A model generated the notes under the pieces. The model did not search any database. It was given only the letters and a program-made list of their open reading frames with translations, and was not told where the DNA came from. Positions 1-5,785 of a stretch of DNA of 10,715 nucleotides are shown here, piece by piece. A program made the position numbers and the translations under genes. How positions within the stretch are numbered: the stretch's first letter is position 1; each line of letters opens with the position of its first letter. Where the stretch lies: positions 4,202-14,916 of the forward strand of contig PLSH01000176.1 in NCBI GenBank assembly GCA_003165095.1, in the 5' to 3' direction. This DNA is from Acidobacteriaceae bacterium (GTDB taxonomy: Bacteria > Acidobacteriota > Terriglobia > Terriglobales > Acidobacteriaceae).

Positions 1-1205
1 CCGGTGCTCAGAATCACCAGCGTATCGTCGAGCTGTGAAAAGCGCATGTAACTCGGGTCGAAGACACCGTTCTCGCGATCCACCACCTTCATCGCGTAGG
101 CCGTGAGCCCCGCGGCGCGCAGCATGGCCAGATAAAGAAGCGCAATGTCGTCGCTCGTTCCGCCCTTCTGCGTCCACGTATCCTCGGCCCGCTTGATCTC
201 CTTCAGCTTCAGTTCCTTCCGCTCCGATTCTCCCTTCACTCGCGAATAATCGGTATTGTCCAGCGCCTGCACCGCCGCATACAGCTTCTTCGCCTTGTCC
301 AGATCGCTGTCGGAGGCCGCAACGGTGCTGTTCACAGCCGCACGGATGGCCCCGTTCGGCTCGGCAAAATGATCCACGTCCTTTGACCAGAACTTGGCCT
401 CGCTCATCCAGAATTGGCCCGGATTGCTGGCCGCCATGTAATAAAAGTTCACTTTGTAGAGGAGGCTACTAATCGGCGGCATCCACTCCTCGTTCGGAGT
501 CGCCGGAATATCCGTCACGTCCGCCGTGTAATGGCCCCCGATATCCTGTTTCAGTTCGGACCCCTTGGGCAGATTGGTCCACCAGATCAAGCTGTTGACT
601 GGCCGCCCTCGCGAATCTATCAGGTATCTGCTGCTCACGCCGTTGTGGTCGCCGGGCATGAATGCGGGGAACGGCGTGAACTGGTAATGCGCTTTGTGCA
701 CAAAATACGGCTTCTGAATGGCCCAATCCGGGGTAGTGAAACTGTCGTCGTCGTAACGGATCGAATATCGGTATTCCAGAATGCTGCCGACCTCGACACT
801 GGGCAGGTTGAATACCTTGCGGCCCAACTGAAAATTGCCTTTTTTCTCGCTCAGCAGGTCCTCAGGTTTTCCAACCAGCGGAACTACGGTCCCGTCGGCA
901 TGAATCGTACGGCCCTTGATGTCGTCGATCTTCCAGCCGCCGCGCAGATAGGGCAATTCAACCGCGGCCAGCTCCTTGCCCTTCTCACTGAGCACCTTGA
1001 TGCGCTCGTAATGGCTCTGGTAATGGAGCGGATCGTTATCGATCTCCTCGATGTTGAGGTAGACAGCCGCCGCTCCCGGCGCTTTGGCGTCGGCGGTCAT
1101 CTTCAGCTCTTCATCTGTGGGCGCCTGGAACTGCGCGCTGAGCAGGGCAGGAGAAAACAGGAAGGCGAGCAGAATTGCACTGGGCAGAGCCCTGAGAATA
1201 GCCAT
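1..1205 (-). CDS. Exported DUF3857 / transglutaminase-like domain protein (3' end outside window)
   Basis: An open frame runs from an ATG at 1205 off the left edge: 401 codons, no stop. Residues 1-24 form a signal peptide (hydrophobic core, then ALLSA before Gln25), so the product should be exported to the periplasm or envelope. Residues about 45-240 fit DUF3857, a beta-rich domain usually placed before a transglutaminase-like domain. That second domain begins near residue 300 and shows a helix GTSDDIALLYLAMLRAAG at 349-366. In transglutaminase-like relatives this position reads G-D-C-K-D with a catalytic Cys; here it is G-T-S-D-D, so Ser351 replaces the Cys. The His and Asp of the triad would lie outside the window. 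An AAGG sits about 9 nt before the ATG. maf lies upstream on the same strand, 158 bp away. Family call is firm; substrate and any activity are unknown. Confidence 0.85.
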   Translation of the reverse strand, partial: MAILRALPSAILLAFLFSPALLSAQFQAPTDEELKMTADAKAPGAAAVYLNIEEIDNDPLHYQSHYERIKVLSEKGKELAAVELPYLRGGWKIDDIKGRTIHADGTVVPLVGKPEDLLSEKKGNFQLGRKVFNLPSVEVGSILEYRYSIRYDDDSFTTPDWAIQKPYFVHKAHYQFTPFPAFMPGDHNGVSSRYLIDSRGRPVNSLIWWTNLPKGSELKQDIGGHYTADVTDIPATPNEEWMPPISSLLYKVNFYYMAASNPGQFWMSEAKFWSKDVDHFAEPNGAIRAAVNSTVAASDSDLDKAKKLYAAVQALDNTDYSRVKGESERKELKLKEIKRAEDTWTQKGGTSDDIALLYLAMLRAAGLTAYAMKVVDRENGVFDPSYMRFSQLDDTLVILST

Positions 1206-1243
1206 AAAAAGATACCTTAAGGATTAGCTGCGATAAGTCTAAC

Positions 1244-1281
1244 CCGGAAATGCGAAATAAGCCCGTTTTTTCCGGAAATGC
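1244..1281. repeat. Direct repeat CCGGAAATGC x2 with a TTTCCGGAAA palindrome
   Basis: The 10-mer CCGGAAATGC occurs at 1244-1253 and 1272-1281, 28 bp start to start. The second copy overlaps the palindrome TTTCCGGAAA at 1269-1278, and CCGGAAA (1244-1250) pairs with TTTCCGG (1269-1275). The pair lies 39-76 bp upstream of the start of the DUF3857 gene, where promoter or operator elements would be expected. The role as a regulator site is inference; the repeats themselves are plain in the sequence. Confidence 0.4.
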
Positions 1282-1317
1282 AGAAGGGGGGGTCACGCAG
1301 CGGCTCAGTTGGCGTTC

Positions 1318-1373
1318 CCGGCCAATAGCGGCCATTTGCGGCCATCCGGCGGGCGTTTCACCGCTATTGCCGG
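1318..1373 (-). terminator. Long hairpin overlapping the maf stop codon (possible terminator or REP-like element)
   Basis: Arm CCGGCCAATAGCGG (1318-1331) pairs with CCGCTATTGCCGG (1361-1373): nine contiguous pairs, one bulged C at 1322, then four more pairs, around a 29-nt loop. The maf TAG stop (1364-1366) lies inside the promoter-proximal arm. No T-run follows on the minus strand, so this is not a textbook intrinsic terminator. It could instead be a 3'-end stabilising hairpin or a single REP-like palindrome. Confidence 0.45.
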
Positions 1374-1960
1374 CAGGTGCAGCCTTCCAGCAACGCGCAA
1401 ACCAGCGCCAATGGCAAGCCCATCACGTTGAAATAGCAGCCTTCGATGCGGGGAATCCACTTGGCGGCGCGGCCCTGAATGGCGTAGGCCCCCGCCTTGT
1501 CCATGGGTTCGCCGGTCGCCACATAAGCGTCGATTTCTTCGTCGGACAACGTGAGAAACTGCACCGCCGTCACCTCTGCCGCCACTTCGACCGCTGTCGC
1601 CGTAACCAGCGCTACGCCGGTTACCACGCGATGGCTGCGCCCTGAGAGCCGGCGCAACATCCGTGCCGCATCCCCGCTGTCCTCTGGTTTGCCCAGAATC
1701 TCGTTGTCCAGCGTGACGGTAGTATCGGCCCCCAGAACCGCCAGGCCGCCGAGCTTACCATCGCTTCCCCCTGCGGAATCCGCCGTTATCCGCGCAAACA
1801 CCGCCTGCGCCTTTTCGCGCGCCAGCCGCGTCACGTAAGCGATTGGATCCTCGTTTGGCCGCGGATCTTCTGCAATATCGGCGGGGTGCACCTCAAACTT
1901 GAAACCCGCCTGCTTGAGCAGCTCGCTCCGGCGCGGGGAGGCAGATGCAAGGACCAGCAT
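1364..1960 (-). CDS. maf: Maf family nucleoside triphosphate pyrophosphatase (dTTP/UTP type)
   Basis: This 198-residue cytoplasmic protein has the usual Maf length. Maf enzymes hydrolyse non-canonical or selected nucleoside triphosphates to the monophosphate and pyrophosphate, as house-cleaning, and have been linked to septum formation. Visible motifs are LASASPRRSELL at 4-15 (phosphate-binding loop), GADT at 77-80 with Asp79 as the expected general base, GKPED at 90-94, and KAGAYAIQG at 155-163. The SPRR form of the first motif and the Gln in AIQG fit the YhdE-like dTTP/UTP pyrophosphatase subgroup better than the YceF-like m7GTP group. ATG at 1960 starts exactly at the conserved N-terminus, although no good Shine-Dalgarno is visible just upstream. 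It is divergent from the membrane protein gene at 2054 and precedes the DUF3857 gene on the same strand. Confidence 0.96.
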   Translation of the reverse strand: MLVLASASPRRSELLKQAGFKFEVHPADIAEDPRPNEDPIAYVTRLAREKAQAVFARITADSAGGSDGKLGGLAVLGADTTVTLDNEILGKPEDSGDAARMLRRLSGRSHRVVTGVALVTATAVEVAAEVTAVQFLTLSDEEIDAYVATGEPMDKAGAYAIQGRAAKWIPRIEGCYFNVMGLPLALVCALLEGCTCRQ

Positions 1961-2053
1961 AATGAAATTATGGCAGCAGGCGCGCGCCCTTGGGCGGTTA
2001 AACTAAATGAGGTCGCCTGTGAATGCGATGAACAGGCCCCAGACAAGGTCTAA

Positions 2054-2911
2054 ATGCGCTTTAATTTCAACTTCTCGGCCGCCGAGATTCTCTGGACTCT
2101 CTCATTTGCGGCCCTCCTCGTTCTACTGGTGGTTTTGCTCGGGCGCGACCGCATGCGCCGCTACCCCTGGTTTACAGCCAGTATTTTGTTGATAACTTTC
2201 CGCATGGTGGCCAACAGGCTGCTCTTCAATAAGCTGGCGCCCCTCACCTCCAGCGAGGTGTTTCTCGCCCTGGCCGACGTCATTTTCCTGGTCTCCCTGC
2301 TGGTGGTTGTGGAAATGGCGCGACGGGCCTTTGCGCGCGCATCGCGGATCGCCTGGATTGTGGGCGCCCTGGCTGTTGCCGGAATCGGCGTTGCGGTGTT
2401 GGCCCTTTGGGGACCCTGGCCTTCGTTGAAGACGGCTCTGGCCGGGTCTACACTGGCCCATCTGCGCTTGATGCAATTGGTGGCCCAGAAGGGCGACCTG
2501 CTCGTCGACGTGCTCACCGTCCAACTGTGCATGCTGGTGGCCTTTGCCGGGCGGCGCTTCAACGCCGGATGGCGCAGCCATACCCAGCAGATCATCCTCG
2601 GCCTCTCCACCATGTCGGTTGCGCAATTGATCGTTCGCGCCCTTTGGCAGGCCATTGAGCGCTCCGCCGCGCCTCACAGCCAGGCGGAGTATCAGCGCAT
2701 TGGGGATTTGCAGGACAAGATTATCAACGCCAATACTGTGGTGTTTTTCGCCGTCACTTTGTGGTGGATTGTATGGTTGTGGCTGGACGAACCGGGGTCA
2801 AAATCCGCGGAGGCGTTGCCTGCCAACGACTTGCCCGCTGATGAACTGCCCATGGAGCCGGCCCCGGAGATGGCTCCGGGCGTCGAGCCGGACCAGCGCG
2901 CCGATCTCTGA
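2054..2911 (+). CDS. Seven-helix integral membrane protein, unknown function
   Basis: I do not recognise a named family. The 285-residue product has about seven hydrophobic helices near residues 11-29, 37-57, 67-88, 99-119, 148-166, 177-198 and 227-245. A Trp-rich last helix (FFAVTLWWIVWLWL) is followed by a soluble acidic tail of about 40 residues with spaced LPxxxLP, ELP and EP elements. No catalytic motif, nucleotide-binding site or heme ligand pattern stands out. The loop before helix 2 (RMRRYPWFTASIL) is positively charged, which suggests that this face is cytoplasmic. ATG at 2054 has an AAGG-type Shine-Dalgarno at about 2044-2049. The gene is divergent from maf with about 93 bp between the starts. 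It looks like the small membrane proteins that are common and unannotated in Acidobacteriota, but that resemblance is from memory and untested. Confidence 0.85.
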   Translation: MRFNFNFSAAEILWTLSFAALLVLLVVLLGRDRMRRYPWFTASILLITFRMVANRLLFNKLAPLTSSEVFLALADVIFLVSLLVVVEMARRAFARASRIAWIVGALAVAGIGVAVLALWGPWPSLKTALAGSTLAHLRLMQLVAQKGDLLVDVLTVQLCMLVAFAGRRFNAGWRSHTQQIILGLSTMSVAQLIVRALWQAIERSAAPHSQAEYQRIGDLQDKIINANTVVFFAVTLWWIVWLWLDEPGSKSAEALPANDLPADELPMEPAPEMAPGVEPDQRADL

Positions 2912-2998
2912 CTCCTGATTTCTGTTCCCTGCGTTTGAGGTTTCAATAGGTTGCCCATCCGATCGGGACCCGTAAAGCTGAGTTTATGAAGACTCGGG

Positions 2999-3020
2999 GC
3001 GCAGTGGCTTTGCCCTGCGC
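2999..3020. terminator. Hairpin between convergent genes, candidate bidirectional terminator
   Basis: GCGCAG-T-GGC (2999-3008) pairs with GCC-CTGCGC (3012-3020) around a TTT loop, giving nine pairs with one bulged T. It lies in the 235-bp gap between the converging membrane protein and DUF3108 genes, where a shared terminator would be expected. There is no T-run on either side, so the call is weak. The rest of 2912-3146 shows only a short CCGATCGG palindrome and T-rich sequence; I see no gene there. Confidence 0.35.
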
Positions 3021-3146
3021 TGCGGTCGCGCGGAATGGCTTGCCTGGTGGCGCGGATTCGGATTTTTCTGCCGATCTTGCTTGAAATCTGGTTTGAACTG
3101 GGTTGGTTTTGCTGTGTTGGGAGGGGTCTGGCGCGGGTCAGGGGAG

Positions 3147-3938
3147 CTACTTGTTTTCGTTGCCGGTCAGGCGGAAGGTGATGGTGCCCCAGAAGAGGCG
3201 GGCGCGCATCTGCACGGGCAAATGGCGTTCGTCGTCGGTGTACCAGATCCAGATGTCGCCACGGTTCTTAACCACGCCGGCGTCGGCGGTGGGCTGCACG
3301 CGGATGGTCTTGAAGGTTCCCAGGGTGGTTTTGATCTCCTCGCGGCCCTCCAGCTTCATGGTGACGGGGACGCTGCGCTGGGCGTCGACCACGGGGATAA
3401 CGAAGTTGTGCCCCAGCGCCATGGGCTGGGACGAGGCGTAGAAGACGCCGGTGAGCAGGTCGGTGAGGCAGCCTTGCACGGGGGTTTCAAGGTGCTTGGT
3501 CTGGCCGGTGACCAGATTCTTCTGGTCGAGGATCGACTTGCCCTGGCCGTATTCGAGATGGAGGGTCGAGTTGATCTGGCGGCGGCCTTCGACAGTCTGC
3601 TTATCGAACTCCGAGGTGCAGCCTTTGGCGCGGTCGAAGGTGGACTGAAAGCGGTCGCTGACGTGAAAGAGAAGGTTGATGGCGCCGATGGTGTCGGCAG
3701 ATGCGGAGATGCGCTCGTGTTCGCCGTCGGCTTCAAAGTGAATGACAGCGGTGCCGGCGGGAAAGACTCGCCAGTCGACGGAGTAGGTGAGGGTCTGCTT
3801 CTGGGGGAATGTGAAACCGGGGCGCGGGGGCGCAAGCGGGCCGGACTGCTGGCCAGGAGCCGATGCCACGAGCGCAAGGGCGCAAGATAGGGTTGCAGCG
3901 AATGCGCGCATGTTCAACGTGGGGCGTGACTCCTTCAT
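3147..3938 (-). CDS. Exported DUF3108 domain protein
   Basis: The product is 263 residues from ATG 3938. A signal peptide with a basic start and hydrophobic core (AFAATLSCALALVASA, 12-27) ends near Gln30, so the protein is probably periplasmic. The mature part matches the DUF3108 pattern: an N-terminal LTYSVDWRVFPAGTA at 50-64, mixed beta strands, and a C-terminal IWYTDDERHLPVQMRARLF at 231-249. Two Cys (107 and 157) could form a disulfide. DUF3108 members are thought to be envelope proteins with a lipid- or lipoprotein-binding-like beta fold, but no function is established. The start is uncertain. TTG 3944, ATG 3938 and ATG 3911 are all in frame and all leave a signal peptide; an AAGGAG lies just after ATG 3938, too far (18 nt) from ATG 3911 to be convincing. 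It follows the methyltransferase gene by about 27 bp, probably in the same operon. Confidence 0.85.
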   Translation of the reverse strand: MKESRPTLNMRAFAATLSCALALVASAPGQQSGPLAPPRPGFTFPQKQTLTYSVDWRVFPAGTAVIHFEADGEHERISASADTIGAINLLFHVSDRFQSTFDRAKGCTSEFDKQTVEGRRQINSTLHLEYGQGKSILDQKNLVTGQTKHLETPVQGCLTDLLTGVFYASSQPMALGHNFVIPVVDAQRSVPVTMKLEGREEIKTTLGTFKTIRVQPTADAGVVKNRGDIWIWYTDDERHLPVQMRARLFWGTITFRLTGNENK

Positions 3939-3965
3939 ATACAAACGAATCCGTGCGGAAAACGC

Positions 3966-4625
3966 TCACCGTACCCAGTCGAAGAAGGCTGCCATTGCCG
4001 GGCGGAGGAAGAGCAGGCTGAGGTAGATTAGTGCGGCCCCTATAGCAGCATTGTACTCGCGGTGCCTCAGGTAAAGGGACAGGGAACAGCCCTGCGGCGG
4101 AGCGCTGGAGTCGGGAATGGCGTCGGGCGCGGCGGTTTTCTGATCGAGGGGACGAGCCGGGGTGAGACGCGGAACCAGGCGCGGAACCAGGCGGCAATAG
4201 GCGTCGAACTGAGGAAATGCAGCGCGGAGAAAGCGTTCCTCAGAGGCGATGACGGGGATGTAAATGACGGCAAAGCCGGCGGCCAGGACCACGGCGACGG
4301 GCCAACTGAGCAGGGCCACGGCAAAGCCGGCGGCGATGAGCATGGAGCCGAGATAAAGCGGGTTGCGGGTGTGGGCGTAAGGGCCGGTTGTGGTTAGTTC
4401 GCGGTTCTTTTTGACGTAGCCGGAGGAGTAGCCGCGCAGCCAGAGGCCGGGCAGAACCAGCACCAGGCTCCAGGCAATGGCGGAGGGCCGAGGCGCGTTC
4501 CGAATCAATTCAAACAGATAAAGGGCAGCTGTGAGAAAGCCGAGCGGCACGCGAATGCGGCGCGCGATGCGCTGCCACCGCTCCATTGCAGGGCTGGGAT
4601 TTGGAGGAGTGGAGTACTGGGTCAT
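3966..4625 (-). CDS. PEMT/ICMT-type membrane methyltransferase family protein
   Basis: This 219-residue multi-pass membrane protein has hydrophobic segments near 26-42, 49-65, 92-124 and 192-216. The signature of the isoprenylcysteine carboxyl methyltransferase / phospholipid N-methyltransferase superfamily is clear: NRELTTTGPYAHTRNPLYLGS at 74-94 (SAM-binding region) and the EE pair at 129-130 before RFLRAAFPQFDAYCRLVPR. Bacterial members methylate lipids or small hydrophobic substrates at the inner membrane; the substrate here is unknown. Family proteins often stop soon after the YxxYxxxVPR segment, while this one adds about 65 residues with another helix at its C-terminus. A 12-bp tandem duplication (4169-4192) makes RLVPRLVPRL at 145-154. 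The ATG overlaps the TGA of the upstream glycosyltransferase as ATGA, which argues for translational coupling and fixes the start. Confidence 0.85.
   Translation of the reverse strand: MTQYSTPPNPSPAMERWQRIARRIRVPLGFLTAALYLFELIRNAPRPSAIAWSLVLVLPGLWLRGYSSGYVKKNRELTTTGPYAHTRNPLYLGSMLIAAGFAVALLSWPVAVVLAAGFAVIYIPVIASEERFLRAAFPQFDAYCRLVPRLVPRLTPARPLDQKTAAPDAIPDSSAPPQGCSLSLYLRHREYNAAIGAALIYLSLLFLRPAMAAFFDWVR
4169..4192. repeat. Perfect 12-bp tandem duplication inside the methyltransferase gene
   Basis: GCGGAACCAGGC occurs twice head to tail (4169-4180, 4181-4192). Because it is a multiple of three it keeps the frame and duplicates four residues, giving RLVPRLVP on the minus strand just after the conserved EE and YC-R region. 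Confidence 0.9.
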
Positions 4626-5713
4626 TCCGCCTCGTCATCGCCGATTTCCCGGCTCATTGGCGCGCAATCGACCAGCTCGGCGGCGGTGCGCAAGACGTCT
4701 TCAGGGGTAATGGTGAGCAAACCGGCCTCGGGTGCGTCGTAGCGGGTGTGGTCGCGGCGGCTCTGCGGATTGCGCAGCACGCGGTAGCACGTGCCATAAG
4801 GGCCATTGCGGCTGGGATCGGTGGGGCCATAGATGCCGACGACGGGACGGCCGAGCGCGCAGGCCAGGTGCAAGGGTCCGGTGTCTCCGGCGACGCAGAG
4901 GGCGATGCGGCGGGTGAGGGCGAGGAGCTGTTCGAGGGAAGTGGCGAGCGGAATGGCCGCGCCGGCGGTACCCTTCACAATTGCATCGGCAAGCGGCTCT
5001 TCGCCGGGACCGGCATTGACGAGGACGCGGTATCCGCGCTGGCTGAGGCCGCGGGCCACGGCGGCATAGCGATCGACGGGCCAGCGCTTGGCGCCCCAGC
5101 CGGCTCCGGGAATGATGAGCGCGACGGGCCGGGCTCCGGTGGATGCGAGCAGTTGATCGCACCAGATTTCGGCGGTGCGATCGACGGGGAGCAGCGGCGG
5201 GAGGTGGGCAAGCTCGTCGCCGGCGATCTGAGAGGCCAATTCGATGTCCTGCTCGATGACATGCGCGCCGCTGGTGACGACGCGGTCGGTAAAGAGCCAG
5301 CGCGCGGCACGCTCCCGCGGCTCGGACTCGCCGATGAGACGCCGGGCGCCTGCCATCCGGCCCAATACAGCTGAACGGATGGCGCCCTGCAGGTCGATGA
5401 CTGCGTCGTAGGAGCCGGCGCGGAGCCGGCTGCGCAGAGTCCTGATGGCCTGGAGGGTCTCAGAGCGCAGCGGGTGGCGTCGCCAATCCCTGGTGGGCGC
5501 GAGGTGAAGGTGGTCGACGAGGGGCATGGATGGGCCGCGCTCGGACGCGCCGGGCGCGGCAAGCAGGGCGCTCCAGCGGGGTTCGACGACCCAGTCGATC
5601 ACCCAGTTGGGATGGGCAAGGCGCAACGCGGTGACTGCCGGGAGGGCGTGCAGGATGTCGCCCATGGCGCCCAGCCGGACCACGAGCAAGCGAAACTTGG
5701 ACTGGGTGTGCAA
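4622..5713 (-). CDS. Glycosyltransferase family 9, ADP-heptose:LPS heptosyltransferase (WaaC-like)
   Basis: This 363-residue GT-B fold enzyme probably transfers a heptose from an ADP-heptose donor onto Kdo or inner-core sugar of lipopolysaccharide at the cytoplasmic face of the inner membrane. The N-terminal loop LLVVRLGAMGDILHALPA (9-26) matches heptosyltransferase I, with Asp19 at the position of the catalytic Asp of WaaC. In the donor domain, PGAGWGAKRWPVDRYA (202-217) carries the conserved Lys209, and AGDTGPLHLACALGRPVVGI (275-294) followed by YGPTDP is the donor-binding block. A TAG stop 6 nt upstream bars any earlier in-frame start; the first usable codon is TTG 5713, with a weak GAGA element before it. 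TTG 5689 would start at the conserved block and cannot be excluded. Its end overlaps the methyltransferase start. Whether it is WaaC or another GT9 core enzyme is not settled. Confidence 0.9.
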   Translation of the reverse strand: MHTQSKFRLLVVRLGAMGDILHALPAVTALRLAHPNWVIDWVVEPRWSALLAAPGASERGPSMPLVDHLHLAPTRDWRRHPLRSETLQAIRTLRSRLRAGSYDAVIDLQGAIRSAVLGRMAGARRLIGESEPRERAARWLFTDRVVTSGAHVIEQDIELASQIAGDELAHLPPLLPVDRTAEIWCDQLLASTGARPVALIIPGAGWGAKRWPVDRYAAVARGLSQRGYRVLVNAGPGEEPLADAIVKGTAGAAIPLATSLEQLLALTRRIALCVAGDTGPLHLACALGRPVVGIYGPTDPSRNGPYGTCYRVLRNPQSRRDHTRYDAPEAGLLTITPEDVLRTAAELVDCAPMSREIGDDEAE

Positions 5714-5732
5714 AATCTAATTTTCTCACAGG

Positions 5733-5771
5733 GGCGGGTGGAAAGACGCCCAGCGTCGCAATCCGCCCGCC
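5733..5771 (-). terminator. Strong nested hairpin between the ThyX-like and glycosyltransferase genes
   Basis: GGCGGGTGGA (5733-5742) pairs with TCCGCCCGCC (5762-5771) with one mismatch, and inside it GACGC (5745-5749) pairs with GCGTC (5753-5757) around a CCA loop. It occupies most of the 72-bp gap after the ThyX-like TAA stop. On the minus strand only TTT follows the inner stem and no long T-run follows the outer one, so it may attenuate transcription, process the mRNA or be a REP-like element. It weakens the case for one undivided operon. Confidence 0.45.
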
Positions 5772-5785
5772 TGAGTGGCCTGCGC

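Noticed and set aside
414..1220. Open frame of 268 codons on the plus strand
   Set aside because: It is antisense to the DUF3857 gene, which has a signal peptide and recognisable domains; the plus-strand product matches nothing.
3081..3890. Plus-strand open frame of 269 codons
   Set aside because: Antisense shadow of the DUF3108 gene, Gly/Val/Asp-rich without a recognisable fold pattern.
4586..5374. Plus-strand open frame of 262 codons
   Set aside because: Antisense shadow of the glycosyltransferase, which has intact family 9 motifs.
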